From assembly GCA_004556395.1 (NCBI GenBank), contig SFHK01000069.1:1-20064 (forward strand): 20,064 bases of DNA, in the 5' to 3' direction. Of this stretch, positions 13,895-20,064 are shown piece by piece (position 1 is the stretch's first letter; each line of letters starts with the position of its first letter). Both the position numbers and the translations under genes were made by a program. The DNA is from Clostridiales bacterium (GTDB taxonomy: Bacteria; Bacillota; Clostridia; Christensenellales; Aristaeellaceae). The notes beneath the pieces were generated by a model that ran no database searches, was not told where the DNA came from, and saw only the letters and a program-made list of their open reading frames with translations.

Positions 13895-15571
13895 ATGAAC
13901 GCGAAGGAAAGATACAATCTATGGGTAAACGACGCAAGGCTGGACGAGGAGTCGCGGCAGGAGCTTACGGCGATTGCGGGCGACGAGAAGCAGATTGAGG
14001 ATCGTTTTTACAAGGATCTGGAATTCGGCACGGGCGGCCTGCGCGGCATTCTGGGCGCGGGCACGAACCGCATGAACGTATATACCGTGCGCCGCGCGGC
14101 GGCGGGTCTGGGCGACCAGCTGATCGCGGAGGGCGCGGACGCGTGCCAGAAGGGCGTGGCCATCGCGCACGACAGCCGCCGCTTCTCGCGGGAGTTCGCC
14201 GAGGATTCCGCGCGCGTGCTGGCGAAGAAGGGCATTCGCGTGTATCTGTTCGATTCGCTGCGCCCCACGCCGGAGCTGAGCTTCACCATCAAGCATCTGG
14301 GCTGCGCCGCGGGCATCGTGGTGACCGCGAGCCACAACCCGGCGGAATACAACGGCTTCAAGGCCTACGGCGCGGACGGCGGCCAGATCACGCCCGCCAC
14401 GGCGGACGCGGTGCTGCGCCGCATGAGCGAAATCGACCCGCTGGGCGTGGAGATGATGGACGCGGGCGAGGCGAAGGAAAAGGGACTGGTGAGCATCATC
14501 GGCGGCGAGGTGGACGACGCGTACATCAGCCATGTGCTGTCCCTGCGTCCCGATCCCGAGCTGCTTTCGCGCACCGGCGTGAAGCTGAAAATCGTGTACA
14601 CGCCGCTGCACGGCGCGGGCAACAGGCTGGTTCGCGCGGCGCTCGCGCGCGCGGGCTATGAGGACGTGACCGTCGTGAAGGAGCAGGAGCTGCCGGACGG
14701 CCGCTTCCCGACGGTGAAGTCCCCGAACCCGGAGAACCCGGAGGCGTTCACGCTCGCCATCGGCTACGCCGACAGGGTTGGCGCGGACGTGATCATCGGC
14801 ACCGACCCGGACAGCGACCGCATGGGCATGATGATTCGCCGCGACGGCCATTGGACGCCCGTGACCGGCAATCAGGCGGGCTGTCTGATGCTGGAATACA
14901 TTCTGCGCGCGAAGAAGCCCGCGCCGGACGCGTATATGGTGACGACCGTGGTTTCCACCCGCATGGTGGACGCGATCGCGAAGCGCTACGGCATCGAGGT
15001 TGTGCGCGTGCTGACCGGCTTCAAGTTCATCGGCGAGACGATCGACAGGAAGGAGCACGCCGGGAACCATCACTTCCTGCTGGGCTTTGAGGAAAGCTAC
15101 GGCTACCTGACCGGCGGCTACATCCGCGATAAGGACGCGGTCATCGCGACGCTGCTGGCCTGCGAAATGGCCGCGTACTACAAGAGCCGCGGCATGAGTC
15201 TGTTTGACGCGCTGGAAGACATGTACAAGGTATACGGCTATTATGCCGAAAAGACCGTGTCTGTGGTCATGCCCGGCGTGGACGGCATGGAGAAGCGCGA
15301 GAAGGCGACCGCCGACCTGCGCGCCTGCCCGCCCGCGGAAATCGGCGGCCGCCGCGTGCTGGAAGCGCTGGACTTCAAGCAGGGCGTCCAGGGTCTGCCC
15401 AAGTCGGACGTGCTTCTGTACAAGCTGGAGGGCGACGCATGGGTATGCGTGCGTCCCAGCGGCACGGAGCCGAAGCTGAAGATTTACGCCGGCGTGCGCG
15501 AGGAGACCGAGTCTGCGGCGCAGGAGAGCGTTTCGGCGCTGTCCGCCGCGGCGGCGGAGTTCGGCGCGTAA
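13895..15571 (+). CDS. pgcA: Alpha-phosphoglucomutase / phosphomannomutase family enzyme
   Basis: A 558-residue cytoplasmic enzyme of the alpha-D-phosphohexomutase family, close in length to B. subtilis PgcA. All four active-site parts are present: phosphoserine loop TASHNP (Ser146), Mg2+ loop DPDSDR (Asp304, Asp306, Asp308), sugar loop GFEESYG (397-403) and phosphate-binding RPSGTEP (520-526). It interconverts hexose 1- and 6-phosphates, feeding UDP-glucose and surface-glycan synthesis. Glucose, mannose or mixed specificity cannot be told, so the symbol is tentative. The start ATG 13895 follows a perfect AGGAGGTGA site 5 nt away. It has its own promoter and stands alone; the next gene is 383 bp away and no clear terminator is seen. 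Confidence 0.93.
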   Translation: MNAKERYNLWVNDARLDEESRQELTAIAGDEKQIEDRFYKDLEFGTGGLRGILGAGTNRMNVYTVRRAAAGLGDQLIAEGADACQKGVAIAHDSRRFSREFAEDSARVLAKKGIRVYLFDSLRPTPELSFTIKHLGCAAGIVVTASHNPAEYNGFKAYGADGGQITPATADAVLRRMSEIDPLGVEMMDAGEAKEKGLVSIIGGEVDDAYISHVLSLRPDPELLSRTGVKLKIVYTPLHGAGNRLVRAALARAGYEDVTVVKEQELPDGRFPTVKSPNPENPEAFTLAIGYADRVGADVIIGTDPDSDRMGMMIRRDGHWTPVTGNQAGCLMLEYILRAKKPAPDAYMVTTVVSTRMVDAIAKRYGIEVVRVLTGFKFIGETIDRKEHAGNHHFLLGFEESYGYLTGGYIRDKDAVIATLLACEMAAYYKSRGMSLFDALEDMYKVYGYYAEKTVSVVMPGVDGMEKREKATADLRACPPAEIGGRRVLEALDFKQGVQGLPKSDVLLYKLEGDAWVCVRPSGTEPKLKIYAGVREETESAAQESVSALSAAAAEFGA

Positions 15572-15584
15572 GCCCAATCTCCCC

Positions 15585-15800
15585 GCGCGGCGGTTCGCTG
15601 CGTGCGAAAAAAGGGCGTTTCCGCGGAGCGTGCCTGTCTGATTGCGCGGCGGTTCGTCGCGGAAGAATGGCGTTCCCGCGGAATGCGCCTGTCCGTTCGC
15701 GCAGTTCGTCGCAGAGGAAAGGCGTTTCCGCGGAGCGTGCCTGTCTGATTGCACGGCGGTTCGTCGCGGAAGAATGGCGCGCGCGGAGTATTTCCCCGTT
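15585..15800. repeat. Degenerate 52-59-bp tandem repeats in a gene-free gap
   Basis: The gap 15572-15954 holds no convincing gene. Its first half has about 3.5 copies of a unit starting at 15585, 15644, 15699 and 15751, with shared words GCGCGGCGGTTCGTCGCGGA, CGTTTCCGCGGAGCGTG and CCTGTCTGATT. Unit length varies (59, 55, 52), so it is not coding-driven. The units include the palindrome CCGCGG. The overlapping open frames on both strands lack ribosome binding sites and are by-products. No spacer/repeat regularity of a CRISPR is present. Confidence 0.85.
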
Positions 15801-15883
15801 CGCGTTGACTGTACGCGTTGTGGAAAAACGGAAAAATTATACGGAAGCGGCATAAGCTGCCGTCTTTCGGCGCAAGATGGACG

Positions 15884-15925
15884 GTAGGCGGCCGGACGGG
15901 AACCATCCCGCGCCGTCCGCCGTCC
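15884..15925 (+). promoter_or_regulatory. GC-rich hairpin cluster upstream of the spoIID-like gene
   Basis: CGGACGG (15893-15899) pairs with CCGTCCG (15913-15919); a competing inner hairpin uses CGGGA (15897-15901) and TCCCG (15906-15910) around ACCA. No T-run follows. It ends about 30 nt before ATG 15955, so it lies in the probable 5' leader. I could not find a convincing promoter for the downstream two-gene unit. Confidence 0.4.
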
Positions 15926-15954
15926 AATAGAAAGCGCAAAAGGGGGCTGATGTC

Positions 15955-17808
15955 ATGCCAGAAACGAAAAAGAAGCGCAAAAGAAGCCAGAAGCAGCGGC
16001 GCGCCATGAAGCGCTATGCCGTCGTGCTCACGGCGCTCGTCGCCGTAATCGCGGTTCTGACCGGCATGACTATCGCCGGGCGCGTGAACCGCGCGGATCC
16101 GCTGGACGCGCTGCCGTCCGACATTCGCGACGACGGTTCGCTGCGCGTATATCTGAAATCGCTGGCGCGGCCGGATGCGCTGGGGCTGACGCTGGACGGC
16201 ATATACACCGTCGAGAGCGACGCGGGCTTCCGCTTCGCGCGCGGCACCGAGCTGACCGTGGCCGTGAACAGGAACAATCTTCTGCTGTCCACCGGCGGCC
16301 TGACGATCGATATGGGGCCCAGCTTCACCCTTACCCGTCACGCGCCCGAGGACGGCAATAATACCAACGGCCTGTATATTCACGAAAGCGAGCGGGACGC
16401 GCTGTACGCGGGAGACCTGAAGCTTGTGAACAGCGGGCAGGGCATCGACGCGTATCTGACCATTTCGATGGAGGACTACCTGTACGGCGTCGTGGCCTAC
16501 GAAATGAGCGATTCGTTCCCGCTGGAAGCGCTGAAGGCGCAGGCCGTGGCGGCGCGCACCTACGCGATGCGCGCGAAGTGGAACGCCGGAAGCCGCGAGT
16601 ACGACGTGGTCGACACGACCGCCGATCAGGTGTACAAGGGCTACGACCCGATCTACACGCGCGTGATTCAGGCGGTGAACGAGACGCGCGGCATCGTGGG
16701 CATGGCGAACGGCACGTTCGCGGGCTGCTATTACACCGCGTCCAACGGCGGTCAGGTTGCTTCCGCGAAGCAGATCTGGGGCGGCAGCGGCGCGGAATAT
16801 ATCGAGATGAAGGACGACCCGTATGATCTTGAGAACCCGTCCAGCGTGGTGAAGCGCGCCCGCGTGGAGCGCAAGCCCGCGGCGAACGGCGACCTGACCC
16901 GCGCGCTGGCGGAGGCTGCGAGCGAGCAGCTGGCCACGATGGGTCTGAGCGACGACTACGGCGACATCCGCATCGATGAAATTACGTCCATCACGCCCGT
17001 AGACCCGGACTGCGAGGGCAGCCGGATGTTCTCTGCGATGGAATTTAAAATGAAGCTCTCCGGGCGCCGCTGGCAGGAGGTTTCGCAAGCGACGCCGACG
17101 GACGCGACTTCTGCGCAAGCGACGCCGACCGCCGCGCCGACGGCCACGCCCATCGCATGGGACGCGCCCGCCGCGCCGACAGCCTCTCCGCAGCCGACCA
17201 GACCCGCGCCGGTGCTGGGCGAGTTCGAAGCGCTGACGGACGAGATCACGGTGAAGATTCGCACCTACGGCGTGCTCGAAACCATGCTGAACCTGTCCAT
17301 CAACAGGACCGACGTGGAAATCTTCTCCGTGGAAGCGGACGACACCGGCTTCACCATCTGCTCCCGCCGCTTTGGTCACGGCGTTGGCATGAGCCAGCGC
17401 GGCGCGCAGACGATGGCGGGCGCGTATGAAAAGACCGCCGAGGACATTCTCACGTTCTATTATCCCGGCATGGCGCTTTATCGCATCGACTGGCAGGAAA
17501 AGGCGCTCACGAGGATCGAGGCGCTGCCGGAAAGCGTGGGGCACGCCCGCGCCAAGCCGACCCCGAAGCCTACGCAGGCGCCGCTGCCCGCGCTGAAGAG
17601 CGGCGAGTGGTACGCGAGGGTCAATCTGGAAACGGCCTCCTCGTCCCTGAACGTGCGCGAACAGCCGGGAACGACGGCGCGCATTCTGGGCACGCTGTCG
17701 AAGGGCGACCGCGTGATCGTGATTCGCGACGCGGGCGACGGCTGGTATGAGATTCGAACTGTGGAGCTTTCGGGCTACGTCAAGGGAGACTACATCAGAA
17801 AAGAGTAA
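15955..17808 (+). CDS. Membrane-anchored SpoIID/LytB-type lytic transglycosylase with SH3b domain
   Basis: A 617-residue protein. A basic N-terminus and one membrane segment (about 18-42) place the rest outside the membrane. The SpoIID/LytB region starts with EDYLYGVVAYEM (173-184; Glu183 is the likely catalytic acid) and EALKAQAVAARTYAM, and ends with GHGVGMSQRGAQTMA (474-488). Between these halves lies a Thr/Pro/Ala-rich stretch (about 380-420) that interrupts the usual domain. The C-terminus (about 555-617, after a Pro/Lys linker) is a bacterial SH3 domain (SLNVREQPG...GYVKGDYI) for wall binding. SpoIID cuts glycan strands during engulfment with SpoIIP; paralogues act on vegetative walls, so a sporulation role is not proven. 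AAAGGGGG lies 8 nt before ATG 15955. It is in an operon with the next gene (12-nt gap). Confidence 0.92.
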   Translation: MPETKKKRKRSQKQRRAMKRYAVVLTALVAVIAVLTGMTIAGRVNRADPLDALPSDIRDDGSLRVYLKSLARPDALGLTLDGIYTVESDAGFRFARGTELTVAVNRNNLLLSTGGLTIDMGPSFTLTRHAPEDGNNTNGLYIHESERDALYAGDLKLVNSGQGIDAYLTISMEDYLYGVVAYEMSDSFPLEALKAQAVAARTYAMRAKWNAGSREYDVVDTTADQVYKGYDPIYTRVIQAVNETRGIVGMANGTFAGCYYTASNGGQVASAKQIWGGSGAEYIEMKDDPYDLENPSSVVKRARVERKPAANGDLTRALAEAASEQLATMGLSDDYGDIRIDEITSITPVDPDCEGSRMFSAMEFKMKLSGRRWQEVSQATPTDATSAQATPTAAPTATPIAWDAPAAPTASPQPTRPAPVLGEFEALTDEITVKIRTYGVLETMLNLSINRTDVEIFSVEADDTGFTICSRRFGHGVGMSQRGAQTMAGAYEKTAEDILTFYYPGMALYRIDWQEKALTRIEALPESVGHARAKPTPKPTQAPLPALKSGEWYARVNLETASSSLNVREQPGTTARILGTLSKGDRVIVIRDAGDGWYEIRTVELSGYVKGDYIRKE

Positions 17809-17820
17809 CGGAGGGGAAAA

Positions 17821-19791
17821 ATGCGTCCCCAGTCGCGCTGGTTGAAGCGGATGTGCATTATGCTCGGCCTGCTCCTGTCCATATGGGCGGGGGCGGGCTT
17901 TTGCGTGTCAAAAGCGGCTTCCGGCGCGCAGTTTTTCATCAATCAGCGGCTGAGCGGGGCCGCGGGCGAGCTGAGCCTGTCCTTCCTGCCCGACCTGACC
18001 GGGGAATACGTGCTCGCGTCGTTCTCGGACGGAACCGTCGAGGCCGAGGTCGTGCAGACGGGCGAGACCGTCGCGTCCGGCGCGCTGCCGCTGACCGTGC
18101 GGCTGAACGCGGAGGTGGAAGCCGAGCTGCGGTTGAAGGCTTCGGCCGCGTTCAACTTCGAGATCATGCGCTCCTCACTGGGACGCAGCGCGTTCAACCC
18201 GCTCGCCGTTTCGGCGGAGCGCACGAACCGCAGTCTCACCCGCGCGCGCGACGTGCACTGGTTCCGCTTCACGGCGGAAACCGCGGGTACGCATCTGTTC
18301 AAAACCGTGCGCGGCGTGAACGGCGGCGTGGACGTGCACTTGAACGTGTTTGACGAAAACGGCGCCGTGCTCGCCGAAACCGTGCGCGCGGAGGATTCTG
18401 AGGGCGCGTTTGTGACGCTTTCGAAGGGCGAAAGCTGCCTGATTCGCGTGGCGGCGGACGGTGAGAGCACCGGCAAGTATTCGTTGTTCGCCCGTCTGTT
18501 TTCGGAGGACATTCCTGCGGAAATCACGCTCTCGCAGGATTCCCATGCCCTTCAGACCGGCCAGTGGCAGCGCCTGAAGCCGCAGACGGACGTGGAGCCG
18601 AAGCTGTTTCTGTGGTCGTCCGACGATGAAAGCGTCGCGACCGTCAGCGGAGAGGGCGTGGTCGCTGCCGTGGGCGAGGGCACGTGCGAAATCACCTGCC
18701 TTGGCGCGAACGGCGCGTCGGCGACGGTTTCCATAACGGTCTCCCGCGCCTTCGTGCGCGGCGTGACGTTCGACACGGATACGCTGTCCATCGCCAGCGG
18801 CGATTCGACCTATCTGAGCTGGAACGTGCTTCCGTCCTACGCGGCCAATCGCGGCGTGCGCTTTTCGTCCTCCGACGAAAGTGTGGCCACCGTGCAGTCG
18901 AACGGCTACCTGCGGGCGATTTCCGAGGGCGAAGCCACGATCACCGTCACCACCGACGAGGGCGGCTTTCAGGCGCGATTGCTCGTGACTGTGCGTAAGC
19001 CCGACCCCGTGTATCGCGCGCTGCTCGTGGGTATTGCCAACTACGCGGAGGACGGCCGTTCCCGACAGGGCGCGGTCAACACCACGCAGGGCGTTTCGGA
19101 TGCGCTTACGCAGACGCGCTATGACACGACCCGCTACATCACAGACATGCGCCTTGACCTGACCGTATCCGAGCTGTTCGCGGCCATCGACGAGGTGCTG
19201 GGCGCAGGAAACAAAAACGACGTCGCGCTCCTGTATATCAACTGTCACGGCGGCGTGACGGCCGGAATCCCGTGGATTGAGATGCGCGACGGCGTGCGCA
19301 TTCCCGCCCGACAGCTCGAAAGCGCGCTGCGCCGCGTGCCCGGGCGCGTCGTGCTGATTCTGGACTGCTGCAACAGCGGCGCGTTCATCGGCAAGGCCGA
19401 CGCAGCGGATGACTTCGTGCGCGGCGTCGTAAACGCGTTCTCAACCGCCGGAAAGCTCAACGCCTTCGCGTCCTCCAAGTATAAGGTGCTGGTTTCCTCG
19501 TCCTACGACCAGAAGAGCTACCGCATCGCCTCCGGCACAAGCGTCACGGAAAACACCGTCTCCACCGTGTTCGCCCGCGCGCTCACCGAGGCGCTGGGAT
19601 GGGATCTGATGAAGGATAAAACCATCTCCATCCGCGCCGACCTGGACAATAACCGTCAGGTCACGCTGAACGAAGCCTTCCTGTACGCCCGTAAACGCTG
19701 TATGTACTACCTGACCCACGCCACCGGCATGCGCGGCCGCCAGGCTGTCCAGGTCTGGCCCGAAGGCGATACCTTCGTCGTGGTCGGATAA
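17821..19791 (+). CDS. Secreted caspase-like (peptidase C14) protein with PPC-like and Ig-like domains
   Basis: A 656-residue protein with a signal peptide (about 1-35, basic start, hydrophobic core, AASGA-type cleavage region). Residues ~140-230 resemble a PPC beta-sandwich (HWFRFTAETAGTHLF...). Two Big_2-like Ig domains follow (about 234-325 and 326-400, each with SSDESVATV or SDDESVATV and an EGxxxITV end). From about 405 comes a caspase-hemoglobinase fold: ALLVGIANY, catalytic His476 in INCHGG and Cys517 in LDCCNSG. The catalytic dyad is complete; the usual DCCHSG has Asn in place of the second His. Metacaspase-like enzymes usually cut after Lys/Arg, but the specificity here is unknown. 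GGAGG lies 7 nt before ATG 17821. It follows the SpoIID-like gene by 12 nt, so both are probably made together and act outside the membrane. Confidence 0.9.
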   Translation: MRPQSRWLKRMCIMLGLLLSIWAGAGFCVSKAASGAQFFINQRLSGAAGELSLSFLPDLTGEYVLASFSDGTVEAEVVQTGETVASGALPLTVRLNAEVEAELRLKASAAFNFEIMRSSLGRSAFNPLAVSAERTNRSLTRARDVHWFRFTAETAGTHLFKTVRGVNGGVDVHLNVFDENGAVLAETVRAEDSEGAFVTLSKGESCLIRVAADGESTGKYSLFARLFSEDIPAEITLSQDSHALQTGQWQRLKPQTDVEPKLFLWSSDDESVATVSGEGVVAAVGEGTCEITCLGANGASATVSITVSRAFVRGVTFDTDTLSIASGDSTYLSWNVLPSYAANRGVRFSSSDESVATVQSNGYLRAISEGEATITVTTDEGGFQARLLVTVRKPDPVYRALLVGIANYAEDGRSRQGAVNTTQGVSDALTQTRYDTTRYITDMRLDLTVSELFAAIDEVLGAGNKNDVALLYINCHGGVTAGIPWIEMRDGVRIPARQLESALRRVPGRVVLILDCCNSGAFIGKADAADDFVRGVVNAFSTAGKLNAFASSKYKVLVSSSYDQKSYRIASGTSVTENTVSTVFARALTEALGWDLMKDKTISIRADLDNNRQVTLNEAFLYARKRCMYYLTHATGMRGRQAVQVWPEGDTFVVVG

Positions 19792-20029
19792 CGCTGAAAT
19801 TCATTCGGTTTTCGTAAAAGAACACAGCCGCTCCCTGACCAGGAGATATGTACGTATTCGCTGTGATACGGCTGACAGTTCAACGCATACCGGCTGATGA
19901 GAAGGGCGTTGCCTCCGTCCTTTGCGAGAACCGGCCACAAACTGTAGCTACGTCAGCCCTAAAGACCATAGAGACATCGGCTTCGCCGACCTGATCACCT
20001 TTTCAAGACGATTATTAATTACTTAATAT
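19792..20029 (+). other. Lower-GC stretch without a clear gene; possible small RNA or 3' UTR
   Basis: Base composition falls towards 50% G+C and then becomes AT-rich near 20008-20050, unlike the neighbours. A small hairpin TCGG-CTTCG-CCGA sits at 19977-19989. A 48-codon frame (19848-19994, plus) has AGGAG only 2 nt before its ATG and no recognised domain. A minus-strand frame (19707-19940) overlaps the end of the caspase-like gene and has no support. The stretch ends in a strong terminator, so it is transcribed on the plus strand, either as the tail of the caspase-like mRNA or as its own RNA. I see no promoter. Confidence 0.45.
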
Positions 20030-20064
20030 CAATGTATGAATTTCGATTTGTACATTGTTTTTTT
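20030..20064 (+). terminator. Intrinsic terminator, 12-bp stem with UUCG loop and T7
   Basis: The arm CAATGTATGAAT (20030-20041) pairs with ATTTGTACATTG (20046-20057) over 12 bp, including two G-U pairs, around TTCG. It is followed directly by seven T to the window edge. The AT-rich stem differs from the GC-rich stems of the other terminators here, which again sets this end apart. Confidence 0.85.

Noticed and set aside
15586..15620. Hairpin with a TTCG loop just after the mutase stop codon as its terminator
   Set aside because: The stem has a bulge and is followed by A residues rather than T on the plus strand, so it does not qualify as an intrinsic terminator.
15585..15800. Possible CRISPR array in the repeated region
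   Set aside because: Units vary in length (52-59 bp), are degenerate, directly abut without unique spacers, and no cas gene is nearby.
11811..15853. Long minus-strand frames opposite lysS and the mutase gene (11811-13937 and 13919-15853)
   Set aside because: Shadows of well-recognised enzymes on the plus strand; they cross terminators and promoters and have no start signals.
19848..19994. A 48-codon plus-strand small ORF after the caspase-like gene
   Set aside because: The AGGAG lies only 2 nt before the ATG, no domain is recognised and the opposite strand is also open; kept only as a note in the non-coding stretch.

Overview
The window reads as a GC-rich (by eye above 60% G+C) Gram-positive, spore-former-type genome, most likely a gut-type Clostridia relative. 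The reasons are strong AGGAGG-like ribosome binding sites, class II LysRS next to greA, a SpoIID-family protein, a collagen-like surface protein of the BclA type, and short U-tailed intrinsic terminators. The exact genus cannot be read from the sequence. No rRNA, tRNA, CRISPR array, transposase or phage gene is visible.

Left part (1-5470, minus strand): an O-antigen-ligase-like polymerase that runs off the left edge and carries four 150-bp in-frame repeats; a gene-free 430-bp stretch with a 70-bp direct repeat; an ABC-F ATPase with its own consensus-like promoter; and a LysR regulator. The LysR gene is divergent from a plus-strand pair (5614-7789), a CPA-type cation/proton antiporter and an MgtC/SapB-family protein. 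The 143-bp divergent gap holds two overlapping promoters and a perfect 10-bp inverted repeat, a simple layout for LysR control of an ion-homeostasis operon.

Middle (7841-11017, minus strand): a collagen-like protein (about 170 Gly-X-Y triplets, Thr-rich, C1q/TNF-like C-terminus, Cys-rich N-terminus) followed by a GT2-type glycosyltransferase with a TPR-like tail. The pair resembles the bclA/glycosyltransferase pairs known from spore formers. The glycosyltransferase appears to have lost a short N-terminal piece together with its reading frame. Convergent terminators separate it from the MgtC gene.

Right part (11137-19791, plus strand): a perfect-consensus promoter, a structured leader, greA, an intergenic terminator with a competing arm, and lysS encoding a LysRS fused to a C-terminal tRNA-binding (EMAP-II/Trbp111-like) domain. 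Then come a 13-bp-stem terminator overlapping the promoter of a phosphoglucomutase/phosphomannomutase gene and a 380-bp gap with degenerate 52-59-bp tandem repeats. Last is a two-gene unit: a membrane-anchored SpoIID/LytB-type lytic transglycosylase with an SH3b tail, and a secreted caspase-like (C14) protease with PPC-like and two Ig-like domains.

The last 273 bases are lower in GC, hold no convincing protein gene, and end in a very good intrinsic terminator (12-bp stem, UUCG loop, T7), so they may be a long 3' UTR, a small RNA or a piece of a dispersed element. The most interesting candidate system is the SpoIID/caspase pair, followed by the collagen/glycosyltransferase pair and the greA-lysS leader and attenuator architecture.
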